A DNA stretch of 64,000 nucleotides from Pseudoalteromonas arctica A 37-1-2 (GCF_000238395.3 NZ_CP011025.1:1798001-1862000); one strand, 5' to 3'. Shown: positions 1 to 10,211, numbered from the stretch's first letter. Made by a program: numbers and translations. The notes: generated from the sequence alone by a model not told the origin.

Positions 1-1862
1 TGCTTAACAAAGCAGATGCCGTTATAGAAAGTGGCGAAAGAGTGTGTGTTGTTGGTCGAAATGGCGCGGGTAAGTCAACTCTATTAAAAGTGCTTGATGG
101 CGAAGTTGTATTAGATGATGGTGAAATAAATCAGCTAGGCGGGATTAGAATTTCTCGTTTAGAACAAGATCCACCAAAAGGCGCAAATGGCACTGTATTT
201 GATTACGTTGCGCAAGGTATGCCTGAGATTGCAAACTTACTAATTGATTTTCATCATGTAAGTAATGAGTTGCAAACAGTGTGTACTGATAAGTTATTAA
301 ACAAGCTTGAACGTTTATCAAATCAATTAGAAGCGGCTGATGGCTGGCGCTTTGATAGCCGAATTCAATTAGTGCTAACACAATTAGAATTAACGCCAGA
401 AGCTAAACTTGAGTCTCTTTCTGGTGGTTGGTTACGTAAAGTAGCACTTGCACGTGCACTTGTTAGTGAGCCTGATTTATTATTACTTGATGAGCCAACA
501 AACCATTTAGACATGGCAAGCGTCATGTGGCTTGAGCAATTTTTAAAAGAGTTTAAGGGCGGAATCGTATTTATATCGCATGACCGTGCGTTTATTCGCG
601 CTGTTGCTACGCGTATTTTAGATTTAGACCGTGGTAAGCTTATTTCGTACCCTGGTGATTACGCTACGTACTTAGAGCAAAAAGCCCATGATTTAAAAGT
701 AGAAGAAAGCCAAAATGCATTGTTCGATAAGCGTTTAGCCGAAGAAGAAACATGGATCCGCCAAGGTGTTAAAGCGCGTAGAACGCGTAACGAAGGACGT
801 GTTCGTGAGTTAAAACAGCTTCGTACAGAGCGTAAGCAACGTGTTGACCAAGTTGGTAAAACTGATTTCAATATTGAAACAGCAGATCGCTCTGGTAAGT
901 TAGTATTTGAAGCTCAACATCTTTGTCATGCATTTAAAGACAAAGTTATTGCTGATGATTTTTCTACACTGGTAATGCGCGGTGACAGAATCGGTCTAGT
1001 AGGCCCAAATGGTATTGGTAAAACAACACTATTAAAGCTAATGTTTGGTGATTTAGAACCAGATAGCGGCATAACTAAGCAAGGTGTTAATTTAGAATTT
1101 GCTTACTTTGACCAATATCGTGAAAAGCTTGATGAAGAAGCAACAGTTCAAGATAACGTTGCCGAAGGTAAACAAGAAGTGATGATGGGCGGACGCTCAC
1201 GTCATGTTTTAGGTTATTTACAAGACTTTTTATTCCCGCCAGCACGCGCTCGAACCCCTGTTAAAGCACTCTCTGGTGGTGAAAAAAATAGACTGCTATT
1301 AGCTAAACTGTTTTTAAAACCGTCTAATATCCTTGTTCTCGATGAGCCAACGAATGACTTGGACATTGAAACGTTAGAGTTACTAGAGGACATCATTAAT
1401 CAATACCAAGGTACAGTGCTGATTGTAAGCCATGACCGTGAATTTATTGATAATACATGTTCAAGTGTATGGGCGTTTGAAGGTAACGGTAAAGTTACAG
1501 ATATTGTAGGTGGCTATAGCGACTATGAGGCTTACGTTAACTATTTAGCTGAACAAGAAAAAAAAACGCAGCAGCAACCAGTAAAAAAAGTTGAAAAAGT
1601 AGTCGCTCCAGTTGCTAAACCTGCAGCTAAAACAAATAAACTCTCTTACAAATTAAAACTTGAATTAGAGCAACTACCGAATAAAATGGAAAAACTAGAA
1701 GCTGAAATTGAAGCTCAACAAGCTGTAGTTAGTGACTCAGACTTTTTTAAACAAGAGAGTGATGTAACAACTAAAGCATTGAACCATTTGGCACAACTTG
1801 AGTCTGACCTTGAAGCTGCGCTTGAGCGCTGGGAAGAACTTGAAGAATTACAGAATCAGTAG
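1..1862 (+). CDS. uup: ABC-F type ATPase Uup (5' end cut by window)
   Basis: Soluble ABC-F family ATPase with two nucleotide-binding domains and no membrane segments. In E. coli, Uup affects transposon excision and ribosome-associated processes. The open frame runs back to base 3 without a start, so the true N-terminus lies before the window; the GTG at 42 is an internal valine. The first Walker A (GRNGAGKST) is right at the left edge and is followed by signature LSGGW and Walker B LLLDEPTNHLD. An arginine-rich linker (RRTRNEGR) leads to the second Walker A (GPNGIGKTT), signature LSGGEKNR and LVLDEPTNDLD. The last ~85 residues are charged and helical, matching the C-terminal coiled-coil DNA-binding domain that distinguishes Uup from EttA. 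The match to remembered E. coli Uup is close throughout. The next gene starts 11 bases downstream and may be co-transcribed. Confidence 0.95.
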   Translation, partial: LNKADAVIESGERVCVVGRNGAGKSTLLKVLDGEVVLDDGEINQLGGIRISRLEQDPPKGANGTVFDYVAQGMPEIANLLIDFHHVSNELQTVCTDKLLNKLERLSNQLEAADGWRFDSRIQLVLTQLELTPEAKLESLSGGWLRKVALARALVSEPDLLLLDEPTNHLDMASVMWLEQFLKEFKGGIVFISHDRAFIRAVATRILDLDRGKLISYPGDYATYLEQKAHDLKVEESQNALFDKRLAEEETWIRQGVKARRTRNEGRVRELKQLRTERKQRVDQVGKTDFNIETADRSGKLVFEAQHLCHAFKDKVIADDFSTLVMRGDRIGLVGPNGIGKTTLLKLMFGDLEPDSGITKQGVNLEFAYFDQYREKLDEEATVQDNVAEGKQEVMMGGRSRHVLGYLQDFLFPPARARTPVKALSGGEKNRLLLAKLFLKPSNILVLDEPTNDLDIETLELLEDIINQYQGTVLIVSHDREFIDNTCSSVWAFEGNGKVTDIVGGYSDYEAYVNYLAEQEKKTQQQPVKKVEKVVAPVAKPAAKTNKLSYKLKLELEQLPNKMEKLEAEIEAQQAVVSDSDFFKQESDVTTKALNHLAQLESDLEAALERWEELEELQNQ

Positions 1863-1873
1863 TAAGGACTAAA

Positions 1874-3619
1874 ATGAAATATAAATTACTCGCTGCCAGT
1901 ATTTTAGCGACATTAAGCACTTCAGCAACAAGTGCTACGTACCAGTTAAGTGAATTAGGGACTCTTGAAGACGCTAAATATTCTTATGTAACAGATGTAA
2001 GCGAAAGCGGACATATTATTGGTTTCGCAAATGGTTTATACAATTTACCTATTGATATCAGCTATATAGATTTTACTGAAAACATTATTGAAAATAGCTA
2101 CGATAATACAGAGGCTGCATTTGATTTAAGTGATAAAGAGATTACCTTTACACTTGATGACATTGAAAATAATGATGCAGTACTTACTAATTCTGATGCA
2201 CATACTTTCATGGTTAGTTTTTTATCTTCAATTTCTACAAATTTTGAATATCAAAAATTAAGCTCATTAGTTGGCATAAAGTACAATGACACACAAGTAA
2301 CAGAGCAACCGTTATTTGATGTTGCATCTGTTGATTATGATGGCTTAACGCGTTCAACTATTAACCTTTTTAATGCTGTAAGTGAAGACGGCGTTACTGT
2401 TGGTTGGGGCGGTGCTCCTTACGATAAAGTGTCTTTTACACCTGATGGTGAAGATGAAGCAGAAACGTGGTTCACACATGAGTTTATAGAGCGTGGGATT
2501 GTAATAAGCGCTGATGGCATGATCAAAGTTCCATTAGAACCAGAGTTTAATGAATACGGTGGCACAAGCCGCGCTAACGATATAGTCAAAACAAATAGTG
2601 GTTACACTGTTGTAGGTAATATCTCTACAAGTATTCCTGATGACAGACAAGATAATATTGATGATAACTGTGATAATGAAGACGAACCAACATCAGTGTG
2701 TATCAATTTATTAAATTCTAATATTTCACGAGGCTTATTTAATAAGCGTGCTGTTAAATGGGAACTTGATGAATCGTTAAATATTATTTCTGTTAAAGAG
2801 CTTGGTTTAGCACTGACACCTGATGAAGGTGAAACGGAAGATGATGCATTTACAAGTACAGCTTTAGCTATTAATGCAATAGGCACTGTAGTTGGTTCAT
2901 CAAATACGCGTTATTACAAAAATGACGATACGATTCTTACAATGCCAGTTTATTTTAAAGACGGTGCAGTTACTGATTTTATTGATCAAGAAGATGATTG
3001 GCAGGCTGGTAAATCAATTGCTATTAATGATAATGATGTAATTACAGGTTATGCGACCAAGCGTATTGAAGGCACTCTTCGTAATAAATTCTTCTATCAT
3101 GACATCGAAACAGGTAATACAGTTTTCCCAACTGATTATTTCTCAAGCTCAAGTTCTTATGGTAACGATATAAATAATCAAGGGTATATTGTAGGCGAAG
3201 GTGAAGTGGGTGTATCTGATAGCTCACGACTTAAAGAAGCCTTTATTTACAAAATTGGTGAAGATAAAATCACTAATCTAAACGATTTACTGCCTTGTTA
3301 TGATACCGATGGCGAAACTGATTACGCTTATTCTATGGTTGAAGCAACAGCTATCAATGAAAATAATGAAATATTTGGTACTGCGACTAAGACAGTTGAA
3401 AAACTTGATTCTTTAGGCAGTGTTGTAACTGATATCAATGGTGAAATTGAATACGAGAGTATTGCTATTGCAGTTAAATTAACGCCAATTGCAAACGGTG
3501 AAGTAGAAAACTGTGCTCCACCAGAAGCAGAGGTTTATGAACGTAACTCTGCTAGTTTTCCTTGGTATACATTATTGCTATTACCATTAGTTGGCTTAAG
3601 ACGTATATTTCGCTTTTAA
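1874..3619 (+). CDS. DUF3466 family exported protein
   Basis: A 581-residue predicted exported protein of the DUF3466 family (family call from recalled similarity). Function is unknown. A signal peptide spans about residues 1-21 (positive MKYK, hydrophobic core, cleavage after ATSA). The body contains repeated short blocks such as INDNDVITGYA, INNQGYIVGEG and INENNEIFGTA. These resemble the extracellular 'HAF'-type repeats built around a 'N..G.iVG' core. The tail is a hydrophobic stretch (WYTLLLLPLVGLRR) ending in basic residues. Its layout is like a C-terminal surface-sorting anchor, though the Gly-Gly pair of GlyGly-CTERM tails is missing. AAGGA lies 7 bases before ATG. It follows uup closely and ends at a strong terminator. 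Confidence 0.75.
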   Translation: MKYKLLAASILATLSTSATSATYQLSELGTLEDAKYSYVTDVSESGHIIGFANGLYNLPIDISYIDFTENIIENSYDNTEAAFDLSDKEITFTLDDIENNDAVLTNSDAHTFMVSFLSSISTNFEYQKLSSLVGIKYNDTQVTEQPLFDVASVDYDGLTRSTINLFNAVSEDGVTVGWGGAPYDKVSFTPDGEDEAETWFTHEFIERGIVISADGMIKVPLEPEFNEYGGTSRANDIVKTNSGYTVVGNISTSIPDDRQDNIDDNCDNEDEPTSVCINLLNSNISRGLFNKRAVKWELDESLNIISVKELGLALTPDEGETEDDAFTSTALAINAIGTVVGSSNTRYYKNDDTILTMPVYFKDGAVTDFIDQEDDWQAGKSIAINDNDVITGYATKRIEGTLRNKFFYHDIETGNTVFPTDYFSSSSSYGNDINNQGYIVGEGEVGVSDSSRLKEAFIYKIGEDKITNLNDLLPCYDTDGETDYAYSMVEATAINENNEIFGTATKTVEKLDSLGSVVTDINGEIEYESIAIAVKLTPIANGEVENCAPPEAEVYERNSASFPWYTLLLLPLVGLRRIFRF

Positions 3620-3639
3620 AGTTTACTAATATTTATTAT

Positions 3640-3671
3640 AAAAAACCAACTTAATAAAGTTGGTTTTTTTT
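3640..3671 (+). terminator. Rho-independent terminator after the DUF3466 gene
   Basis: Stem AAAAAACCAACTT (3640-3652), loop AATA, then AAGTTGGTTTTTT, running into a T-tract ending near 3671. The A-run on the left arm means it could also stop leftward transcription, but the gene to its right (DUF2062, minus strand) ends at 3739, so it may serve both convergent genes. Confidence 0.85.
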
Positions 3672-3738
3672 CGTCTATAATATTTTATAAGATTAGGATT
3701 GCCATGAATCTTATAGTTATTATTTAGCTTTAAGGCTA

Positions 3739-4245
3739 CTAATTATTTCGCGATAACCATGCTTTTTTAACAGAACGGCGCCAAATAATATCAATACTAA
3801 AATAGCCGATAATTGATGCAATAGAAGCACATACTAACGAACCTAGTAAAAATGCAGGACCAATAGTTTCTATGCTCTCTAGAAACCAAGACCAACTAGC
3901 TTCAAATACAAAGTGTTGCTCAGGCTGATTAAGTATTAATGTACCCACTAAGTATGAGCCATAAAAAATAGGTGGCATAGTTAGAGGGTTTGTAAGCCAT
4001 ACTAATGCAACTGAGATAGGTAAATTAACTCTAAATAATATAGCACCGGCTGCTGCTAAAACCATTTGAAAAGGAACAGGGATGAAAGCAAAAAATAACC
4101 CGACTGCAAATGCACCTCGAGCAGAACGTCTATTTAAATGCCAAAGATTTGCATCTTGTAAAAGGCGTCCAAATATTCTTAGTGATTTATGATGTCTAAT
4201 TTTATTTGGATCAGGTAAAAATCTTTGGATCGTTTTTTTAGCCAT
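3739..4245 (-). CDS. DUF2062 family membrane protein
   Basis: A 168-residue inner-membrane protein of the DUF2062 family; molecular function unknown. The N-terminus is basic (KKTIQRFLPDPNKIRHHKSLR). It is followed by a conserved-looking segment RGAFAVGLFFAFIPVPFQM and further hydrophobic helices around residues 50-110 and 135-155, with the family-type motif LTNPLTMPPIFY between them. The start codon ATG (complement of 4243-4245) lies inside the first codons of comEC on the other strand, so the two genes overlap head-to-head by 21 bases. In related bacteria a DUF2062 gene commonly sits next to comEC, so the pairing itself looks conserved (recalled, not checked). Confidence 0.85.
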   Translation of the reverse strand: MAKKTIQRFLPDPNKIRHHKSLRIFGRLLQDANLWHLNRRSARGAFAVGLFFAFIPVPFQMVLAAAGAILFRVNLPISVALVWLTNPLTMPPIFYGSYLVGTLILNQPEQHFVFEASWSWFLESIETIGPAFLLGSLVCASIASIIGYFSIDIIWRRSVKKAWLSRNN

Positions 4246-6492
4246 TTAAAGCAACCATTTACATCAGTGTGGATAAGTCTTGGGTTTGTAATTGGCTGTA
4301 TAGCAACCGTATTTTATTATCAAACTCTCGAATTTACAGTATTCACAATTTTCATTGTTATAGTGAGCGCTTATTTTAAGCCGTTTTTAAATGTATTGTT
4401 AGGCTTTATTTGTGCAATTTGCTTCGTTGGTCTGCATTTTTACGTTTTTTATAGTTTTGAAATACCAAAACCGGACGAAAAGTATGCACTTGATTCTACA
4501 TTAATTGTTGAAGAGGTTATTTCTGACAAAAAACCTCAATATATTAAAGTTAAAATAGTGGCATTAGAAGGGAGTAATTTTTCGGATTTTAGAGCACCCA
4601 AAGCAATGCTCAGTGTTAATTCTGCACAGCCTTTAATAGTAGGTGATGAATTTTCTGCTTTAATTCATTTAAAACATTTTCGTAGTAATAAAAATTTTAA
4701 TGTATTTGATAATGAACGTTATGCTTTTATAAGTAGAATATTATTTAAAGGTAAAGTGCTTAATAAAAATCTTAATATTATAAATAGCGACAAACAAAGC
4801 ATAATTTTAGATTATCAACACTTCCTTAAAAACACTTATACGGATACAAAATTACAGTGGCTCTATTATGCATTGCTTAGCGGTGAAAAATCTTTGATGA
4901 GCTACGCTGATAAACAATTAATGCAATCTCTTGGGCTAAGTCATTTACTTGCTATATCGGGGTTACATATCGGTTTGATTTTTAGCTTCGGTTATCTATT
5001 TACTCGATTCATTTTTGCAAAAATTAATTCTTCGATTGGGCAATCATTCAACCTGACTCTTTATTACAGTTCATGCGGATTTTTAGTAGCCTTGGTTTAT
5101 GTGTACTTAAGTGACTTTTTAGTATCGGCAACGCGAGCGCTTATCATGCTGGGTTGTTATTTATTATTGTATTTTCTTGCTAAGCAGCCGCTGCGTTGGC
5201 GGAGCATTTTATTTGCCTTGGTTATTGTTCTTATTGTTAACCCATTTAATTTACTCAATCCAGGTCTCTACTTTTCATTTTTAGCTGTTGCTATCATTTT
5301 TACAGTTATTAATAAATTACCAATATTAAACACTCGCATAAAAAACAAAGTTATTTCACTGTTTGTTATTCAAATAGCGTTATTTATTGGTTTATTGCCA
5401 CTTTCACTCTATTTTTTTAATGGGGTAAGTATTGCAGGTTTGATAATAAACTTAATTGCTATACCGCTGCTTTCAATCATTATCTTACCTTTTTTAATTG
5501 TTTTTACATTACTGAGTATTTTCTTAGATATAAGTATTTTAATAAACCTGTTTGATACTGGCTTATATGCGCTATTTAAATTGCTTAATGAAATACCAGA
5601 ATCGTTAAGGTGGATAACGACTGGCAGAATTGACTCAATATTTGTCGTTTTTACTTATATTATTATGTTGATGGTTTATTTTCTTCCTTATAAATGGCTC
5701 GCTTTTATTCCAGCAATAACGCTTTTATTAAATTATTGGCTAACAGAAAAGTCTAAGTGGCAACTACATGTATTTGATGTAGGGCATGGACTTATGGCAT
5801 TAATTGAAAAAGATAAACAAGTGCTTATTTATGATTTTGGCCCCAGTTATTTCAATCGCTTTAGCCGTACGCGAAGTATTTTATTGCCTTATATTAAAGC
5901 AAATAATTTAACAGTGAAAACGGCGATTCTAAGTCATGAAGATAATGATCACGCTGGAGGATTACAACATTTCATAGATGCTGGCCTTGGTGAAACATTA
6001 CAACAATTTCATCCTAAAAATACACATAATGTATGTGAAGTCATAAACATTGATTTTGCTGGATTAAAAGTACAAAGCTTTAGTACAAAAGGGTTTGGAA
6101 ATGAAAATGATGATTCATGCGTTGTTAGGGTATCAGATAATACTCATAGCGTGTTACTTACCGGTGATATATCAAAGGCGCGTGAAGCATCGCTATTAGC
6201 GGATAATAAATCGTTGAAAAGTACAGTAATGTTAAGCCCGCATCATGGCAGCGATACATCCTCAAGTGTTAATTTTATAAATAACGTTGCTCCCCAAGTA
6301 GTCATTCATTCAAGTGCCTATAAAGGGCAATGGGAATTCCCTAAGCCTCTTGTCGTCGAACGTTATAACCAAATAAACGCTCAGCAATTTACGACAGGCG
6401 TTGAAGGGCAAATTAGTATTAAATTTTATGCAAAGAATTTGGCTATAGAAACAGCAAGAGGGCAGGAAAGTTACTGGTTTATCAAAGATTGA
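4225..6492 (+). CDS. comEC: DNA internalization channel ComEC/Rec2
   Basis: A 755-residue polytopic membrane protein that takes up single-stranded DNA across the inner membrane during natural transformation. Order of parts: N-terminal hydrophobic helices and DUF4131-like region (about 1-180), the Competence domain with the typical LAISGLHIGLIFS segment (about 235-250) and many helices to about 500, then a C-terminal metallo-beta-lactamase domain. That domain begins at WQLHVFDVGHG (about 512), has the metal motif SHEDNDHAGG (about 570), GDIS (about 646) and PHHGSD (about 672). Length is typical of the family. The called start is TTG, overlapping the DUF2062 gene; a weak AGG lies about 8 bases upstream. 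GTG at 4267 is an alternative that would avoid the overlap. Whether this strain is transformable cannot be judged here. Confidence 0.9.
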   Translation: MDRFFSHLKQPFTSVWISLGFVIGCIATVFYYQTLEFTVFTIFIVIVSAYFKPFLNVLLGFICAICFVGLHFYVFYSFEIPKPDEKYALDSTLIVEEVISDKKPQYIKVKIVALEGSNFSDFRAPKAMLSVNSAQPLIVGDEFSALIHLKHFRSNKNFNVFDNERYAFISRILFKGKVLNKNLNIINSDKQSIILDYQHFLKNTYTDTKLQWLYYALLSGEKSLMSYADKQLMQSLGLSHLLAISGLHIGLIFSFGYLFTRFIFAKINSSIGQSFNLTLYYSSCGFLVALVYVYLSDFLVSATRALIMLGCYLLLYFLAKQPLRWRSILFALVIVLIVNPFNLLNPGLYFSFLAVAIIFTVINKLPILNTRIKNKVISLFVIQIALFIGLLPLSLYFFNGVSIAGLIINLIAIPLLSIIILPFLIVFTLLSIFLDISILINLFDTGLYALFKLLNEIPESLRWITTGRIDSIFVVFTYIIMLMVYFLPYKWLAFIPAITLLLNYWLTEKSKWQLHVFDVGHGLMALIEKDKQVLIYDFGPSYFNRFSRTRSILLPYIKANNLTVKTAILSHEDNDHAGGLQHFIDAGLGETLQQFHPKNTHNVCEVINIDFAGLKVQSFSTKGFGNENDDSCVVRVSDNTHSVLLTGDISKAREASLLADNKSLKSTVMLSPHHGSDTSSSVNFINNVAPQVVIHSSAYKGQWEFPKPLVVERYNQINAQQFTTGVEGQISIKFYAKNLAIETARGQESYWFIKD

Positions 6493-6552
6493 CGTTTAGT
6501 TTTATCTCATCGGAGGATACAATACAGATTGTTACTGTATTTAGAGAGTGTT

Positions 6553-8298
6553 ATGGATCAAAGTACTACACAAATTTATAAACGTCTTGTCTCATATGTT
6601 GGCACCTACAAAAGCGTCGCATTTGTCGCAATTATTGGGATGATAGGCTATTCAGCAATGGATGCTTTATTTATTCAATTAATGAAGCCGTTTATTGATC
6701 AAGGTTTGAACCAGCGTAATACAGAAGTTTTAAAGTACGCTCCTTTTGTCGTTATCGCGTTAGTTCTAGGGCGTGGTGTTTTTAACTTTATGTCTTCCTA
6801 CTGCTTAAGTTATGTAGGCTCCCAAGTTGTACGTTCTTTACGCCAAGAGTTATTTGAGCACATATTGCACTTACCCGTTTCTTTTCATGACAAAAACTCA
6901 ACGGGAGATTTAATTTCAAAAATCACATTTGATACAGAACAAGTTCAACAAGCGATTACTAAAGCCTTGCTAATAGTCGTACGTGAAGGGGCATTTGTTG
7001 TATTTTTACTTGCGGTAATGTTCTATACCAGTTGGCAACTATCACTGATATTTTTAGTGATCATCCCACTTGTTGCTATTATTGTCGCCGTCGTCTCTAA
7101 ACGTTTTCGCCACATTTCTAAAAACATTCAATCTGCCATGGGGCAAGTTACCCGTAGCTCAGAACAAATGCTGAGCGGACATAAAGTTATTCACGGTTTT
7201 GGTGGTCAAGATCAAGAGATTAATCACTTCTCGAAAATTAATAATCATAATCGTCAGCAACGTATCAAAATGGACGCAACTAAAGCGCTTAGTGTGTCTA
7301 TAATTCAAATTTTAGCGGCAAGTGCCATGGCAGTTATTTTGTGGGCGGTGTCGTTGCCATCAATGATTGATACGATTACATCTGGTGACTTCATGGCATT
7401 AATTGCCTCAATGATGATGTTATTACGTCCGCTAAAACAACTTGCCAATGTGAATAGTGATATGCAACGTGGTATCTCTGCAGCGCAAAGTATATTTTTA
7501 GTTTTAGACGAAGAAATGGAAAAAGATACAGGCACTGTTTCGGTTGATAAAGTTAAAGGTTTAATTGAAGTTAAGAACGTAACCTTTAAGTACCCAACTA
7601 AAGATGAAGCCGTATTAAACGATTTGTCGCTAACGATTGAGGCGGGTGAAAGTATTGCCTTAGTAGGGCGCTCAGGCTCTGGTAAGTCAACAATTTCTAA
7701 CTTGTTACCCCGCTATTATGATTTAGAACTACCGAGTGAAATATTACTTGATGGCATAGCACTGCAGGACTATAAATTAACTGATCTGCGTCGCCAATTT
7801 GCTTTAGTGTCTCAGCAAGTTGTGTTATTTAACGATACGATTGCCAATAATATTTGTTATGGCATAAAGCACGATGTGTCTGTTGCAGAGTTAGAGCAAG
7901 TTGCCAAACAAGCGCACGTGTGGGAATTTGTTAAAGACCTGCCTGAGCAATTAAACACCATGGTAGGCGAAAATGGGGTAATGCTCTCAGGTGGTCAACG
8001 CCAGCGAATAGCGATAGCGCGTGCAATATTAAAAGATGCACCTATTTTGATTTTAGATGAGGCAACGTCAGCACTTGATACCGAATCTGAAAAGCTTATT
8101 CAGCAAGCATTAGAAACGTTAATGAAAGATAAAACCTCTATTGTTATAGCACATCGCTTATCTACTATTGAAAACAGTGACCGAATTTATGTTATTGATA
8201 ACGGGCGTGTGATAGAAAGTGGCGATCATAGTAGCTTATTAGCAAATGACGGTACTTATTCAGCACTTTGCAAAATGCAGTTTGGTGATCAGGCGTGA
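6553..8298 (+). CDS. msbA: Lipid A export ATP-binding/permease MsbA
   Basis: Homodimeric ABC exporter that flips lipid A-core across the inner membrane. From ATG 6553 the protein is 581 residues (E. coli 582). It has six hydrophobic helices in the first ~320 residues and a nucleotide-binding domain with Walker A GRSGSGKST, Q-loop region LVSQQVVLF, signature LSGGQRQR, Walker B ILILDEATSALD and H-loop IAHRLST. The frame is open to a TTG at 6529, which would add eight residues. I prefer the ATG because the resulting protein matches the E. coli length and a GAGAG lies just upstream. The stop overlaps the lpxK start (GTGA), so the two are translationally coupled in a lipopolysaccharide operon. Confidence 0.95.
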   Translation: MDQSTTQIYKRLVSYVGTYKSVAFVAIIGMIGYSAMDALFIQLMKPFIDQGLNQRNTEVLKYAPFVVIALVLGRGVFNFMSSYCLSYVGSQVVRSLRQELFEHILHLPVSFHDKNSTGDLISKITFDTEQVQQAITKALLIVVREGAFVVFLLAVMFYTSWQLSLIFLVIIPLVAIIVAVVSKRFRHISKNIQSAMGQVTRSSEQMLSGHKVIHGFGGQDQEINHFSKINNHNRQQRIKMDATKALSVSIIQILAASAMAVILWAVSLPSMIDTITSGDFMALIASMMMLLRPLKQLANVNSDMQRGISAAQSIFLVLDEEMEKDTGTVSVDKVKGLIEVKNVTFKYPTKDEAVLNDLSLTIEAGESIALVGRSGSGKSTISNLLPRYYDLELPSEILLDGIALQDYKLTDLRRQFALVSQQVVLFNDTIANNICYGIKHDVSVAELEQVAKQAHVWEFVKDLPEQLNTMVGENGVMLSGGQRQRIAIARAILKDAPILILDEATSALDTESEKLIQQALETLMKDKTSIVIAHRLSTIENSDRIYVIDNGRVIESGDHSSLLANDGTYSALCKMQFGDQA

Positions 8299-9275
8299 GC
8301 AAAATAGAGCAAAGCTGGTATAAACCATTTGGTCTAATTACTTTACTGTTATTACCATTAAGTGCTTTGTTTTGGGTTGTATCGTCATTTCGAAAATACT
8401 TATACAGCGCTAAAATACTTAAATCTTTTGAGTGCAAAACGCCTGTAATTGTAGTTGGCAATATAAGCGTTGGCGGTAATGGTAAAACGCCTTTTGTTTT
8501 GTGGCTGTATAGTCATTTAACACAGCAAGGTTTATCAGTGGGTATTATTAGTAGAGGTTATGGTGGGCAATCAGATAATTACCCGCTGTTAGTCACTTCA
8601 GTTGTTGACGCCCAACAGGCTGGAGATGAGCCTGTACTTTTATACCATCGTTTAAAGTGCCCAATAGCTGTTGGCCCTAATAGACAACACAATATCGATT
8701 TATTAGAAAAAAATCATACGCTAGATGTCATTATTTCTGATGATGGGATGCAGCATTATAAAATGCCTCGTAGCATTGAGTGTTGTATTGTTGATAGTGA
8801 ACGCCGCTTTGGTAATGGTTTTGTTATGCCCGCAGGGCCACTACGCGAAACAACTAAACGCTTACAAAGTGTTGATATAGTAATTGAAAATGGCGGTCAG
8901 GCTAATAATAGCTACGTGCTGCAAGTAAGTAACCTTCGCTTAGTTAATTCAAGTGATGATGCAAAAAGTAACGTAAGCGAGGCGCATGCAATAAGTGCAA
9001 TTGGGAACCCTAAACGGTTTGAAAACTCATTAGAAGCACAAAATATTAAGCTATTGTCGACTCATCACTTTAGAGATCATTATGCTTATACAGCAGATGA
9101 TTTTATTCAGTTTGGTGATGATTGCATTATAATGACCGAAAAAGACGCGGTTAAATGTAAGTCCTTTGCAAAACCTAATTGGTATTATTTACCTATAGAT
9201 GCAGAGCCTTCCGATAGCGTAATAAACACATTAAATTCATTATTAAAAGAAAAAGGAATACTCAATGGCCTTTGA
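8295..9275 (+). CDS. lpxK: Tetraacyldisaccharide 4'-kinase LpxK
   Basis: Phosphorylates the 4' position of the lipid A disaccharide at the inner face of the cytoplasmic membrane. The protein is 326 residues (family about 310-340). An N-terminal hydrophobic anchor (about residues 13-30) is followed by a P-loop [12 protein letters not shown] (about 53-64) and family segments SRGYGG, GDEP and DDGMQH; that aspartate-rich motif is the catalytic/metal region. Start is GTG, overlapping the msbA stop by four bases. The 3' end overlaps the next gene by 11 bases. The order msbA-lpxK-(ycaR)-kdsB is conserved in gammaproteobacteria, so all four probably share one transcript. Confidence 0.95.
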   Translation: MSKIEQSWYKPFGLITLLLLPLSALFWVVSSFRKYLYSAKILKSFECKTPVIVVGNISVGGNGKTPFVLWLYSHLTQQGLSVGIISRGYGGQSDNYPLLVTSVVDAQQAGDEPVLLYHRLKCPIAVGPNRQHNIDLLEKNHTLDVIISDDGMQHYKMPRSIECCIVDSERRFGNGFVMPAGPLRETTKRLQSVDIVIENGGQANNSYVLQVSNLRLVNSSDDAKSNVSEAHAISAIGNPKRFENSLEAQNIKLLSTHHFRDHYAYTADDFIQFGDDCIIMTEKDAVKCKSFAKPNWYYLPIDAEPSDSVINTLNSLLKEKGILNGL

Positions 9276-9462
9276 TACAAAATTACTCGAGATAATTGCC
9301 TGCCCAGTTTGTAAGGGTAAACTACGCTTTGATAGAGAAAACAAAGAACTAATTAGTACTGCAGCTAAGCTTGCTTACCCCGTTCAAGATGATATTCCAG
9401 TATTGCTTGAAAACGAAGCACGTGAGTTATCTTTAGAAGAGGTTGAAAAGTGGAATTCGTAG
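9265..9462 (+). CDS. ycaR: Trm112-like small protein (YcaR family)
   Basis: A 65-residue Trm112/UPF0434 family protein. It is highly similar to E. coli YcaR, which lies between lpxK and kdsB there too. The N-terminal [14 protein letters not shown] gives one CxxC pair, the remains of the zinc ribbon. The C-terminal half has the family block [15 protein letters not shown]. Function in bacteria is unclear; the eukaryotic homologue activates methyltransferases. It overlaps lpxK by 11 bases and kdsB by 13 bases, so translation is tightly coupled. Confidence 0.9.
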   Translation: MAFDTKLLEIIACPVCKGKLRFDRENKELISTAAKLAYPVQDDIPVLLENEARELSLEEVEKWNS

Positions 9463-10211
9463 TTGTAATTCCTGCACGTTTTGCATCAACCCGACTACCG
9501 GGTAAGCCGCTTGCTGATATTTGCGGTAAGCCAATGGTTCAACATGTTTACGAAAAAGCATGTTTATCAGGTGCAAGTAAAGTGGTTATAGCAACCGATC
9601 ATCAAAAAGTGTTTGATGCAGTAAGTTTATTTACTAGTGATGTTGTAATGACTCGCGAAGATCACCAATCGGGTACTGAGCGTTTAGCCGAAGTAGTTGA
9701 TTTACTTGATCTCGACAGCGATACAATTGTGGTTAATGTACAAGGCGATGAGCCCTTACTTGCGCCAGAAAATGTATCCCAAGTTGCTGCACTATTAAGT
9801 GATTCAACAGCACCAATGGCAACGTTAAGTGTTGCTATTGAAGAGCGTGATGAAGTATTTAATCCTAATGCCGTTAAAGTGGTTAGCGATATAAATAAAA
9901 ATGCGCTGTATTTTTCTCGTGCAAGTATTCCGTTTGATAGAAGCACAATGATGAATGACAGCAGTGCTCTTAATTTAGCGCCATTTCAGCGCCACGTAGG
10001 TATTTATGCGTACAGAGCGGGTTTTATTAAACAATATATAGAATTGAGCGTATCGCCACTTGAGCTACTTGAATCACTTGAGCAGTTACGTGTGTTGTAT
10101 CATGGTTATAAAATCAAAATAGAGCAAGCTCAAATAGCACCCCATGCTGGAGTTGATACGCCCGATGACTTAGCTAAAGTGATAGCGCATATTAAAAGTA
10201 AAAACGTGTGA
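9450..10211 (+). CDS. kdsB: CMP-Kdo synthetase KdsB
   Basis: 3-deoxy-manno-octulosonate cytidylyltransferase; activates Kdo with CTP for the LPS inner core. Length is 253 residues (E. coli 248). The nucleotide-binding N-terminus [17 protein letters not shown] is diagnostic. NVQGDEPL (about 100) carries the metal-binding aspartate, and RHVGIYAYR and [13 protein letters not shown] are family signatures. GTG start with a GAGG about eight bases upstream, within the 3' end of ycaR. The stop codon overlaps the start of the next gene. Confidence 0.95.
   Translation: MEFVVVIPARFASTRLPGKPLADICGKPMVQHVYEKACLSGASKVVIATDHQKVFDAVSLFTSDVVMTREDHQSGTERLAEVVDLLDLDSDTIVVNVQGDEPLLAPENVSQVAALLSDSTAPMATLSVAIEERDEVFNPNAVKVVSDINKNALYFSRASIPFDRSTMMNDSSALNLAPFQRHVGIYAYRAGFIKQYIELSVSPLELLESLEQLRVLYHGYKIKIEQAQIAPHAGVDTPDDLAKVIAHIKSKNV

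Noticed and set aside
42..44. GTG at 42 as the start of the first gene
   Set aside because: The frame is open to base 3 with Uup-like residues (LNKADAVIESGER) before it; the gene is truncated by the window.
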